64,000 bases of DNA from Isoetes taiwanensis. Lineage: Eukaryota > Streptophyta > Lycopodiopsida > Isoetales > Isoetaceae. Numbering within the stretch: position 1 is the stretch's first letter; every line of letters starts with the position of its first letter. Below the pieces are notes generated by a model that was not told the DNA's origin, searched no databases, and saw only the letters and a program-made list of their open reading frames with translations. The stretch covers positions 248,001 to 312,000 of the forward strand of contig JAJEKV010000224.1 in assembly GCA_021234155.1 (NCBI GenBank), read 5' to 3'. A program made the translations under genes and the position numbers. Positions 44,153 to 54,679 of the stretch are shown here, piece by piece.

Positions 44153-45550
44153 GATTTGCCAGTTTTTTTAAAATGGAAATAAGACTTTCACATCCATTTC
44201 CAAAGCTCAGCTTAGCTCCCTTTAGGCAGATGCCAGAGTGCCAGAAGATCTGCTCATGCACCAAGCTAGTGCAGAGTTTCCTAACTAGCCATTTTAACCA
44301 GTTTTGCACAGAGTAGTACTCTGGAAGCTTTGACTTATACAAAGAATAGTAGATTCACAAAAATTGTTTGGAAGCACTAGAGTGGACTTCATGTAAGTTA
44401 TTGAATCAAAATTTTACTTGATAACTCAAACGAACTCATGGAGTGGAACTTTGAGATGTAGAAAATGGATTATATCAAACTATGGAGGTTTGGCGTCGCG
44501 CCATTTTTTTTCTCATTGTTGCTTTGTGATTTTCTAGTTGAAACCAGGAGGGCAAGTCTTTTTTGTGAGAACACCTTGTGTATATAAGGCAGCGACATCC
44601 GCAAGAATATGCATAATATACTCATAGTTCTACTACAAATGGTTCTTCTAATACATAGTTCTAGCAATGGCCAATATTCCGTGCACTTGGTCAATATTTA
44701 AGACATTCTCGCTGCACTTGTGTATGCAATTCTTATACAGATTGCATACTCATCTTGAACTCACCAATCAACAACGTAAATGAGATTATAGGCAAAATAG
44801 TTGTGTTCGTCGCAAATATCGGAGTTCATATATAATCTTTGCTAACTTGAAGTTGTGTTCAACGAAGACCCAAGCCTTGTTTTGGCTTTTTGTTCCCTTT
44901 GCCATGGTCACAAACCAAGCTATGATAGACAAAATAACAAAGCTGCACCTTTGTATCAAAGTTCAATTTTTCTTTACACTTAGAGGAGCCAGGTTTGTTA
45001 CACAATATCTTAATTTAGTTTAATGTTGATGGGGCTTCAAAGAACAATTGTTTCTTCTCATCTCAAGCACGGTGACTATGGCCATCTGCCGTTGTTATTG
45101 TGTCATTTTTTACGGTAATCTAGTGGGCTTATATTTACAAATGGGACTCGACTTCGTAGCTTTAAATGTAGTAGGTTTTAGCGGATATTTCTCCTATGAT
45201 TTCAATTTCAAAGAACTCTTGCTTCAATCTGCTCTTGACAATTCGATGCTGCTATACCACTGTCAATCTCTAAAAGAACAAATGGCATCTTGGTTTTGAG
45301 ATGATCAATAGCCTTTTTCGGGCATTTCATTGGATACAAACTCAATGGCATTTAATGCAGCTTGATTTTTAAGCAATTGGGCAATCTGCAAAACTTTCGA
45401 CCCGGTTAAGTGCAGTGCGGTCGGCTTCATCTCTGCTCGGTTTGGGGGCTCGTAGTGGGTTTTGTGGTGTGCTTTATGTTTGTGTTGTTCTAGGTCGTAT
45501 TATGGTGGTCCTTATAGGTTGTGCTTGGGGCTTGGTTTGGTTCTGCCCGG
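44153..45550. other. Gene-free region
   Basis: AT-rich, with no domain or RNA recognised. T-rich plus strand from about 45300. Confidence 0.4.
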
Positions 45551-45928
45551 GGTCTTATTTGTATAGTTAGAATAATTTACATGTTGAGTTTGGTCAGTCT
45601 AGTTCTTGCCTCATCTTTCCCTCTGTTATTTGACGCATGCATAGGTCGTTTGTGCAACCCTAATGTTATAAACATTAAACCTTGTGTTCTAAACATTATA
45701 ACAAAGATTTCTTGGGCATAATTTATTAAACATTAATCACAAAAGATGCTTATGCATAGATCAGTCCTTGTGCATGATTATATTTTGAGTTTGGTCAGTT
45801 TAGTTCTTGCCTCATCTTTCCCTTGTTGTTTGATGCTATGCATAGGTCGTTTGTGCCCCCCTTATGAACATTAAACCTCGTGTTATAAACATTATAAGAA
45901 ACGGTCCTTGGTGCATAATTTATTAAAC
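45551..45928 (+). repeat. Diverged direct repeat, about 150-175 bp
   Basis: Copies at 45575-45729 and 45784-45928 share GAGTTTGGTCAGT, TAGTTCTTGCCTCATCTTTC, CATAGGTCGTTTGTGC, AACATTAAACCT and CATAATTTATTAAAC. Confidence 0.8.
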
Positions 45929-46336
45929 AAGATTTCTTATTTGCTTGTAATCCTTTTTTCTTAGTTTTTCACGTTCTTGTATGTTGGTATTCCTTTTGGT
46001 AGTCCTTATGCTTGCACTATCCCCAGTTACAACATGGCTCATTGTGTTGGTTACCTCATTATTGCATTGTTTCCTATTTCTTTTTTCTTTTTATGGTGGC
46101 GCCTTGACCTTGTTACTCTAGAAACCCATTGAGACTTGCAGGCTTATTTTCCAGGGATTAGTCGAGTCGATAAGGATTGGAATCAGTTCGAACTTGGCAA
46201 CTACACAGTTCAAACGATGGACTGACTTCTTTTTGTGGTGGTTTCTTAGGGCAGATCATGTGGCTTCATGGTTTCAGATGGCTTTTTTTTTTTTTTGATT
46301 CATCACATCACTTTGGTGTTTCTACCACGGTTAGTC
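45929..46336. other. T-rich spacer before LINE 2
   Basis: Pyrimidine-rich sequence with a T run at 46288-46299. No gene. Confidence 0.4.
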
Positions 46337-48200
46337 ATGTTTACGAGATCTGATTGCAGTTTCATGGATGCACCAGCAGATCAATAGGGTGGTTCCCATA
46401 CATAAGTCGGGAAGTGAAATGGAAGCAAATAATTATCGCATGATTATGGTGAGCAATCTCTTCGCAAATTTTTTTGCAACTATTGTAGAGCATAAGATAA
46501 GTGTTTGGGCAGAGACACATGATGTACGTGCTAAAGGGCAGGCAGGCTTTAGGATGAAAAAATCCACAATAGACCATTTGATAACATTCAGGGTTATGAT
46601 AGACTCAGTGAAAGGAACTCGAAAACCGTTATTTGCAGGCTTTGTTGACTTTACTAAAGCATTTGATCTAATGAGTAGGGACAAGCTGTGGGAAAGTATG
46701 GACAGAATTGATGTGCCTAGTCATCTAAGGAGCGCGGTGAAATTACTATACGAGAAGGTGTTGGTACAGCTCTCCTTCCCATACATTGGAGAGTGTGATG
46801 AACAGGTGGAGAGTAACATAGGAGTGAAATAGGGCTGCCCCCTATCCCCTACTATGTTTGGCATTTTTATTGATGACCTAGAAAGATGGATAACCACTCT
46901 TGGGGGGGATGGTACCCAAATCGCAGGGTATGCTATACTTATTCTGCTATATGCCGATGATATAGTTCTGAGTAGGGAGGGGATGCAGAAACATTTAGAT
47001 GTTCTAGCATCTTTTTGTGAGGCAACAGGGATGCAGGTAAATTTGATGAAGACTAAGATTGTGATGTTTGGAACCACACTGGATCAGAATTTTACATTCA
47101 CATACAAGGGAGACAGGGTCGAAATAACACAGACATACAAATACTTGGGGCTGATTGTAGATAAACACTTTAGATGGAATCAAACATTGGAACAATGGGT
47201 AAATGGGGGGCTAAAAGCTCTATTTGCCATGCAAAAAAAGTGCTTGAAAGCAGAAATTTGGAGATTTGAATTAAAAAAGATGCTCTTCAAAACCCTTGTA
47301 CAGGCTGTATTATTATATGGATGTGAGGTGTGGGGGCCAGGACTATCTCTAGAACTATGGCAAAAGATTGAGAAGATACAAAAGAAATTTCTACGCACTG
47401 AGCTCGGAGTCAAAGTATAAACACCATATGAGATGATGATGGCGGAATGTGGCATGATGCCTTTAGAATGTGAGGCTCTGTGCCGATATTTGGTGTATTT
47501 AAGTAAGCTCGGAGGTCTAGAAGAAAACAGTTATCCAAGGTTAGCATTGAGGGAATCGTTCGAGAAAGGGTGGTACGCGGAGGGGTTGACCTGGATGCAT
47601 AAATGGGGGCTTAAGATAGAAGACCTCGGTGTTAACAAACACAGAATATATGAATGGATTAGGGAGACAGCAATGGCAAGGATCTGGCATAGCCTGGAGT
47701 GAAAATGCTTCACTATAGGGAGAAGATTAACCCATCCTTTCAAGAAATGAGCTACCTCAATGAGAGCATCTCCATGAGCGAAAGACATGCAATATGTAGA
47801 ATGCGGTTAAGTGCACACCACCTGGGAGTGGAAGTAGGACGATGGTACAATATACCACGAGAATACCGAACATGTCGGATGTGTGGAGCGGATCAGGTAG
47901 AAGATGAAGAACATGCAATCATTCATTGCCCAGCATACCAAACTCTGAGGGGTGCCCTTGGCATATACATAAGCAGCATGCAACAGTTTTTTGATTTGCC
48001 AGCTGCAATAGCTGGTAGTTTCCTGATTGATATGATGCAGTTGAGAGAGGCAGGAATCAAGGTTATAGAAATGTACTTGACAGACGAGGAAAGAGGGGAA
48101 AGTGAGGACAACCCCCATGAGGGTTTGTCAGATGATAACTAAGAATATATATTATGTAATTGGTCTTATAGACCTGATGGTCTCAAAAGACGCAATACTT
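46337..48200 (+). mobile_element. Non-LTR retrotransposon (LINE), copy 2, 5'-truncated
   Basis: Only the reverse transcriptase and C-terminal domain remain; the endonuclease is missing, as usual for 5'-truncated LINEs. Far fewer lesions than LINE 1 show that it is younger. The sequence ends near a CT microsatellite at 48201-48296, which may be its 3' tail or the insertion site. Confidence 0.8.
46362..48142 (+). pseudogene. LINE 2 reverse transcriptase and zinc-binding C-terminus
   Basis: The enzyme would copy LINE RNA into DNA at the nicked target. The frame carries NRVVPIHKSGSEMEANNYR, GQAGFRMKKSTIDHL, motif A FVDFTKAFDLMSRD (46638 onward) and, after an in-frame TAG at 46829-46831, GCPLSPTMFGIFIDDL. 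Motif C YADDIVL is at 46950-46970 with both Asp residues present. Then come YKYLGLIVDKHFRWN and VLLYGCEVWGPG. After a stop at 47418 a C-terminal region contains CRMCGADQVEDEEHAIIHCP (47873 onward), a zinc-ribbon-like zf-RVT motif. A third break at 47700 shifts the frame. The protein ends in an acidic tail (48142). With only three lesions, catalytic residues are intact. Confidence 0.88.
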
Positions 48201-48201
48201 C

Positions 48202-48296
<95 letters not shown>
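48201..48296 (+). repeat. (CT)n microsatellite
   Basis: Almost pure CT dinucleotide over about 95 bp with one TTCT interruption near 48235. It follows LINE 2 within 60 bp of its stop. Confidence 0.98.
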
Positions 48297-48298
<2 letters not shown>

Positions 48299-48300
48299 TG

Positions 48301-49374
48301 GTTTCAAGTATTCTCATTTATTTGTCATTATGAGGAATCCTTTTTAACCCTTTCGTGTGTCTTAAACTTCTATGTGGACTTTTTGTTTAAACTTCTGGTG
48401 TTTGTTTGTTTTATAGATGGATCGTCTTTTCAATTTTTGATATTGTGCTATTGTGCTTGGTTGCTTGTCTTGACTATTAACTATTTGTTTACTATCGAGT
48501 TGATTCTCAGTTGGCCATTGGTCGTGCTGGTATTCTCTCTCTCCCAGCGTAGCACTTGTCGCTTCTAGGTAGCCTATTTTCTCTTCCTCGCATAGCTTTG
48601 TGGCTTCCAGAGCGCACTGAGGGGAAGACCCCTGTAGTCGGGCCTAGTGTATCTATATATTTTCTCTCTCGGCGTAGCAATGTCGCTTTTGAGGATTCTT
48701 TATAATTTCTCTCTTATGCTATTTTATCTCGTCAGTTTCTTGTGCTCTGCTTGCTTTTTGAGCATGATGCATGCTTGGCCATAGGGCTCCTAACCTTTTC
48801 ACGTTAACCATTTGTGTGATTGTGTTTTGCAGTTCAGTGCGATCCTCTTTCTTGACACTGAGGTGTTAGCCGATTTTCAGCAGTTTCAAGGTGGTTGCGG
48901 TTGCAGTTTTCACTTCTACCCTCTTGTTGGGGTGGGGGTTCGGAGTCGATATTTGAGGGTTGCGGGTCGAGGTGCAGCTTTGGTCTGGTCAATTCTGACT
49001 TGGACGGGCTTTGGATGCGGTTTTTGGGTTCGAGAACTTTGTGGATCGTGGGCCTAGTTATATGTTTTGAGCTAGTTATATGGCTGAGGTTATTGTTGGT
49101 TTCTTTACTCATATTCACTCACGTTGGGGCCTCATTGTGGCTACCCTATGGATCATTGTATTTTCATTCATTCAGCTCAATGGAACTCCACTTTGGATGT
49201 TATTGCTTTGCAAAGGATCTTTAAATAGTACATGGAAGTTTTAAAACATTTTTTTATACATCTAATAGTACATGGGGATACGGAGTGTTCATCGACGAGA
49301 GCCCTTCATGGTCTTGAAGAAATTCTTCATGTCTTTGAGTCGGAGGCTCTTGCCGATGTTGCACAGGATGTTTC
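48301..49374 (+). repeat. Pyrimidine-rich DNA with TCTCGGCGTGGC-type motif copies
   Basis: No gene. Three phrases of the family CTCTCGGCGTAGCAATGTCG lie at 48537-48567, 48580-48611 and 48662-48694. The same family is found at 62.7-63.2 kb. The rest is T-rich with unassignable frames. Confidence 0.55.
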
Positions 49375-49724
49375 TGTTGGAATATAAATATGCTGACTAA
49401 GCATAATGTGCTGAAACAATAGTGGTTCAGCATTTAGCACACAGTGCTAAGAAAGTGCTGAAATGTACAGAAGGCAGCACTTTGTCAGCACTGAGCACCG
49501 ACCCTAAATCAGTGCCGAAATTAGTGGACGGTGGTTAAATGGTAGACTATTATTCTTAGTCTCACCGGTTGTATATATATTGATTGTACGTTATGTACTA
49601 TGCGATGCTCATAAGTAGAGACTGTATTTCCTATTGCTTTTCTCAATAGAATTATTATTGTTCTTCTATTCTATCTCTTGAGTCGATCTTGTGGGTTTAT
49701 GCTGGTTTTGCACTAGTTCTATCA
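49375..49724 (+). repeat. 5' LTR of copia E (350 bp)
   Basis: Begins TGTTGGAATATAAATATGCT and ends TTCTATCA, with a TATATATA box at 49572-49580. The first 165 bp match 54079-54243, with substitutions and small indels. Confidence 0.9.
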
Positions 49725-49738
49725 TGGTATCAGACGCT
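49725..49738 (+). promoter_or_regulatory. Primer-binding site, copia E
   Basis: TGGTATCAGACGC directly follows the LTR. It differs from the usual TGGTATCAGAGC by one swapped pair of bases at the end. Confidence 0.8.
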
Positions 49739-50051
49739 TTCTTGAGGGAAGAATAGAAGCTATTGGAGAAGCATCCAAATTGGATTGGCCATCGTTTCTA
49801 GAAGTTCTTTGGCTGAGATTTGGTGGTGGAAAATCTCATTGCAGCATTGAAGAAGTTTCTTGCTTTTTTGGCCTGAAGGAAGTGTTTTGGAAGAGAGATT
49901 CGGATTTTCCAGCAAGTTCTGGTGTGAGATTCGAGTTTTCCAAGAACTTTTTGGCGCAAAATTCAAGATTCAACTTTTCTAGTGGGTGCTTTGTTGGTGA
50001 CGAATTTATTTTCTCAACCATCTTCTTGGCTGCTGAAAATAGGAGAAATTC

Positions 50052-51437
50052 ATGGATCCATTCAAGTTCTCACAGAATGCAAAGCTCATTAATAATAATT
50101 ACCATGCTTGGAAGAAGTTCATGGTGAATTACTTGATATTTAGTGATATGGGAGCGGTGTTTGATGAAGACTTTATTAGCACAAAGTCAGCAGATGCTAG
50201 CAGGATAAACCAGAAAGTTTGTGCTCTTGTCAAAATGTTGGCTGAAGAGACAATTGGTCATGAAATCAACCATTTTACTGAGTTTAAGGAGATGTGGTCT
50301 CATTTGGAGAAGTCTCTTGATAGCAAGGGTATGGCTACCCAAATGCTGATCCAGAACAAAATGAGACATGCCCAATTAGGTGATTTCAAATCTGTCACGG
50401 CATACCTTACTCAGATGGAGCAATGGCGTTTGGATTACATGGCTGCTGGTGGAGTGTTGTCTGAAAAACAGCTGATTCAAGGTACCTTGGTTGATCTTCC
50501 TCCTTCGTACGATATTATCTCTTCGAAGATCAGGTACAAAGAGAAGATTGATATAGCCAAAATAAGCAGTCTACTGCAACAAGAGGAGTTGGTGTTGAAG
50601 CAAAGGGATGGGAGAGTAGACCATGCTAATTTTATGTCTACTTCTCGGGCTGACACCAAGAAGAAGTTTGCTGATAGCAAAGACACTAGAAAGTCAGAAA
50701 ATGTGAAGTCTGATGTTAAGAAATCTAAGGAGTTCAAGTGCTGGAATTGTGGTGAAAAGGGTCACTACAGTTCGAATTGTAAGAAGGAGAAGAAAAGCTC
50801 AAAGGGTAGTGACATGAGAAGCACGGCAGTCAACTCTAAGGGAGAGACAAGTGCTGTTGCGTGTGCCACTTTTGATGCTGAATACCTGAATCTTGCAGCA
50901 ACAGCCAGCACCCTACATAAAGACTGGATTTTGGACTCAGGAGCCTCGATTCATCTTACCGGAGATTCAGATGTGTTTTCTGAACTTGAACCTCGATTTG
51001 GAGGTGATGTGAAGATGGGTGATGGATATTCTCTTCCTATCACAGGAAAGGGAATTGTAGCTTTTCAACTGCGTGGACTTGATGTAGTTAGTAAGGTGAG
51101 GAATGTCATGTTTTCTCCTGGATTACAGTCTAATATCATGTCTGCTGCTGAATTTGATAAAGCAGGCCATCACATTGTTCCCAGAAATGGTAAAGCCTAT
51201 CTGCTGGACATGGATCCACTTGAAGGAATTGACTTGAAAAGTCTGCAGTTCATGGCACAGTGGACGCTACAAAATGGCTTGTATATCTTTGATGGTTCAG
51301 TTCATAAGACTGAACATGGTCTTGTATGTGCTGATTTGACTACTGAGCATCTGTGGCATGCTCGTTTTGGTCATGTTGGAGGCACTGATGTACATGCTTT
51401 GTACAAGCACAAGATGTTACAGGTATTCCCTCTCTGA
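50052..51437 (+). CDS. Ty1-copia gag-protease and GAG-pre-integrase, element E
   Basis: A 461-codon open frame from ATG at 50052. Residues about 1-200 are copia gag (NNNYHAWKKFMVNYL, FKEMWSHLEKSLDSKGMATQ, TLVDLPPSYDIISSKI). Residues 230-243 are the zinc knuckle CWNCGEKGHYSSNC (CX2CX4HX4C). The protease active site DSGAS is at residues 295-299 in DWILDSGASIHLTG. Near the end LWHARFGHVGGTDVH is the GAG-pre-integrase motif. Gag coats RNA, the protease cleaves the polyprotein. The frame stops at 51437 by a frameshift, so the integrase is cut off from the rest. Confidence 0.9.
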   Translation: MDPFKFSQNAKLINNNYHAWKKFMVNYLIFSDMGAVFDEDFISTKSADASRINQKVCALVKMLAEETIGHEINHFTEFKEMWSHLEKSLDSKGMATQMLIQNKMRHAQLGDFKSVTAYLTQMEQWRLDYMAAGGVLSEKQLIQGTLVDLPPSYDIISSKIRYKEKIDIAKISSLLQQEELVLKQRDGRVDHANFMSTSRADTKKKFADSKDTRKSENVKSDVKKSKEFKCWNCGEKGHYSSNCKKEKKSSKGSDMRSTAVNSKGETSAVACATFDAEYLNLAATASTLHKDWILDSGASIHLTGDSDVFSELEPRFGGDVKMGDGYSLPITGKGIVAFQLRGLDVVSKVRNVMFSPGLQSNIMSAAEFDKAGHHIVPRNGKAYLLDMDPLEGIDLKSLQFMAQWTLQNGLYIFDGSVHKTEHGLVCADLTTEHLWHARFGHVGGTDVHALYKHKMLQVFPL

Positions 51438-52163
51438 AATGTGTCAAACTTGAGTGTGCTGCATGCCATCTCGGAAAGCAACCTCAACAGCCTTTTCCAC
51501 AACAGGCTATTCATCGCACAACTCAACCCCTTGAGCTGCTTCTGATTTGTGTTATATGCCTGATGTTTCACTGGGTAGAAAGAGGTATTTCTTGACCCTG
51601 ATTGATGATTTCAGTAGGTAAACTTGGGTGTATACTTTGCACTGCAAATCTGAGGTGTTTGGCAAGTTTAGGGCCTTCAAAGCAGCAGTCGAAAAGCAGA
51701 CAAGGTTAGTAATAAGAAAGTTGAGAAGTGACAATGGAGGTGAATATGTTTCTAATGCCTTTGATGAGTTTCTCATAGAAGAATGTTCAGAATGTGACTC
51801 CTTATAAAGCATTTTGGAGAATGAAACCAGATATGTATCTCATTTGAGGATGCTTGGATGCTTGGCTTATGCTTCCATACCTGCTGAGAAGCTGAAAAGT
51901 ATGGGAAGTTGCATGACAGGGATGTTAAAGCCATCTTCATTGGGTATCCAAAAAATCAGAAAGGTTACAAGCTGTATGATCCTTCCAACAAGCAGGTTAT
52001 TGTAAGCAGGTCAGTTCAATTCGTTGAAGATGCTGTGTATGATGGTATATCTTCCAGTGATTCTCCTGCAGTTTACAATGACAGCAACTTAGATATTGGA
52101 GATCTGATAGCAGCTTCTGGTAGACCTTTCTCTTCCTCTCTAGTGGTTTCTCCAGTGAACTGA
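51438..52163 (+). pseudogene. Copia E integrase, internally deleted
   Basis: In different frames: CAACHLGKQPQQPFP (zinc-binding region end), TLIDDFSR with a stop, [32 protein letters not shown] with the second core Asp, then a jump (51787-51800) over the expected NGVSERKN-Glu region to YVSHLRMLGCLAYASIPAEK. Then come KAIFIGYPKNQKGYKLYDPS and VIVSRSVQFVED. The catalytic Glu is missing, so the integrase cannot work. Confidence 0.85.
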
Positions 52164-52198
52164 AGTCATGGCACGTTGATCCCAATCCCACTCACCCT

Positions 52199-54042
52199 AT
52201 GGTCCATGAGCAAGTTGGTTCCTTTCAGGGGGAGTCCAGCACACATGAAGGTACTGTAGCACCTGATCTAGCACCTATTATAGCACCTATTGTAGCACCT
52301 GTTATACCTCCTGTTGTTGAACATAGGAGATCGACACGTCTCAAGGAAAAACAAATTGTTGTAGAACCGGTTGCAGCATCTGTTGTACCTGTTGTTGAAC
52401 CCAGGAGATCAGCACGTCTGATGGAGAAACAAGAGAAGTCTAATGGATTATATAACCTTACCTTAATGGCAAAGGTCTGGGATCATATTGTCCACACACC
52501 TTTCATAAAGCAGCTAGTGATCTGCAGTGGCAGCATGCAATGGAAGAAGAATACTCTCAATTGCCGAAGCAAGGCACATGGGAATTGGTTGAACTTCCAG
52601 CTGATAAGCAAGTTATTGGCTGTAAATGGGTGTTTAAAACCAAATTTCATGTTGATGGGACAGTGTTAAAGCACAAAGCTAGACTTGTAGCCAAGGGTTT
52701 TGCACAGAAAAAAGGCTTAGATTATGATGAAGTCTTTGCTCCCATAGCCAGAATATCCACTATTAGATCAGTTATAGCTCTTGTTGCGATGAAAGGTTGG
52801 TTAATGTTTCAAATGGACATTAACTCTGCCTTTTTGAATGGTGATTTGGATTAAGAGGTCTATATGACTCAACCACTAGGATTTGTTGTTCAAGGGAAGG
52901 AGTTGTCAGTTTGTCATTTGATGAAAAGCATTTATGGCTTGAAGCAGGCTCCAAGATGTTGGCATGCGAAAGCTAATGCTTCTTGAGCAGGGGTTCAGCA
53001 GAAGTGCAGCAGACCCCAATCTTTATTACAAATCACATGAAGGCCAAATGTGCATTGTGGTTTTGTATGTTGATGATTTGATCACCATAGGAGATGCTGA
53101 TGTGCTGATTTCTACATTGAAGTTGAAGTTATCTTCGTCCTTCGAGATGACTGACCTTGGTCTTGTGCATTACTGTTTAGGTGTAGAAGTGTGGCAGCAC
53201 TCAGATGGCATCTATCTTTCTCAGCAGAAATATATCAAAGAAATGTTACAACAGTATCGTATGCAAGATTGCAAGGCTGTGGCAAGTCCTCTTGATCTAG
53301 GCACAAGGCTTGAGCTTGATTTCGATGGTGAAGAGTGTGATCCCACACTCTATCGAAGCTTGGTAGGGGCGTTGATATATCTCACAGCCACTAGACCTGA
53401 TATCTTTTTTGCTGTAGGAGTGCTGAGCAGATTCATAAGCAATCCCAAGCAGTCGCACCGGAAGATTGCTAAAAGACTGCTGGCATATTTGAAGGGGACT
53501 TCACAAGAATGTCTCTTTTATCAGAGGTCCTCTGATTTCTAGTTGAAAGTCTTTGTTGATGCAGATCATGCTAATTTCATGATAGCAGGAGGTCCACAAC
53601 AGGGATGGTCACGTTCATAGGGCCTAACGTCCTGACATGGTTGTCCAAAAGACAGTCTACAGTGTCAATCAACACCACGGATGCAGAATTCAAAGCACTC
53701 AGTATTGGGATGTAGGAATTGTTGTGGCTTAAACATTTGTGGACAAATCTGCAGGTACCTCCATCCTCGGCTGTTATATTGTGCAACAACACAAGTACCA
53801 TCCATCTTGCCAATGATGCTACGTAGCACCCAAAGACAAAACACCTTGACACTTACTTGTGTTTTGTCCGTAAGCAGATCCAAATGGGATCTCCTCAACT
53901 TCTTCATTGCTCCTCACAGGATCAGTTTGCTGACGGCTTTACCAAACCATTAGTTGGATCTAAGTTCGTCAATGTGAAGGAGAGCTTGGGCATGAAGAAA
54001 TTGCCGCTGAAGGGAGAGAAGGATTACCTTAGTTTCAACTGA
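52199..54042 (+). pseudogene. Copia E reverse transcriptase and RNase H
   Basis: A linker with repeated IAPIVAPV and RRSTRLKEKQ leads into RT: QLPKQGTWELVELPADKQV, CKWVFKTKFHVDG, FQMDINSAFLNGDLD followed by a stop, YGLKQAPRCWH, VVLYVDDLITIGDADVL (catalytic YVDD near 53066-53080) and GALIYLTATRPDI. RNase H is heavily shifted, but GPNVLTWLSK, the NTTDAEFKAL-like block and CNNTSTIHLANDA can be read across frames to KLPLKGEKDYLSFN at 54042. Multiple lesions. Confidence 0.88.
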
Positions 54043-54062
54043 TTTTCTTCTGCTTAGTCAGC

Positions 54063-54243
54063 AGCATTTAAGGGAGAGTGTTGGAATATAAATATATGCT
54101 GACTAAGCATAATGTGTTGAAACAATAGTGGTTCAGCACTTAGCACAATGAATCTTTGAAGGTGCTGAAATATACGTAAAGGCTGACACTTTGTCGAAGA
54201 TCGAGCAACCACCTAAAACCGCGTCAAATTAGTGAACGATGGG
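54063..54243 (+). repeat. Polypurine tract and truncated 3' LTR of copia E
   Basis: AAGGGAGAG just before 54079 is the plus-strand primer tract. The LTR starts TGTTGGAATATAAATATATG and breaks off at about 54243, half-way through the 350 bp LTR. Confidence 0.85.
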
Positions 54244-54650
54244 AAATCAACAGGTAGGTTGAGAGCAATGGTAACATAGCCGTCAAGTTTGGTCTGAGCC
54301 TCATCAGCAGACTGAATAGCTTGCTGTAGCTGTTGTTCGAGGTCACGGATCCGGTGCTCCTTTTTCTTGAAGGCGTGGCCAGTCCGGTCGGACCCGTTCG
54401 AAGTCGTGGCATGTGAGGAGGATTGCCCAGGAACATTGAGTCGAAGCAAGGCAATCTCGGCGTCAAGAATTTTCTATTTCTGAACCTCCGTAAGCTGATC
54501 TTGGAGAGATGTGAGCTGAGAGGTCTGCGTGGAAAGCTGAGCTGTCAAAGAGGCAATTTGAGTGTCACGCGCTGTAAGGTCTTGGGCTTGAGTGTTGTAA
54601 TTCCGAGAGTTCTCAGATCTGGCGTCCAAATTTTGGCAATGTCTTTATCC
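54213..54650 (-). pseudogene. Coiled-coil protein remnant
   Basis: On the minus strand, a frame from about 54610 reads NYNTQAQDLTARDTQIASLT, AQLSTQTSQLTSLQDQLTEV, QK and then a TAG. It resumes with ILDAEIALLRLNVPGQSSSH. The 54449-54213 frame then has KKKEHRIRDLEQQLQQAIQS and ADEAQTKLDGY. Leu, Ile and Val recur every 3-4 residues, a coiled-coil pattern, with about 7-residue repeats of QLxS type. I do not recognise the protein; gag-like or structural TE proteins often carry such regions. It starts right where the copia E 3' LTR is cut. Confidence 0.55.
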
Positions 54651-54679
54651 TTTGTGGCGTTCCAAAGATAATATCGCTA

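Larger units (their letters stand above)
49375..54243 (+). mobile_element. Ty1-copia element E with truncated 3' LTR
   Basis: The element runs from a complete TG...CA LTR through gag-pol to a polypurine tract and the first 165 bp of the 3' LTR. It is interrupted there by unrelated coiled-coil sequence. Gag-protease is still open; integrase has an internal deletion and RNase H has decayed. The 5' flanking bases are GTTTC, and their partner was lost with the 3' LTR end. Confidence 0.9.

Noticed and set aside
48102-48347. Leu-Ser repeat frame over the CT microsatellite
   Set aside because: Pure translation of a dinucleotide repeat.
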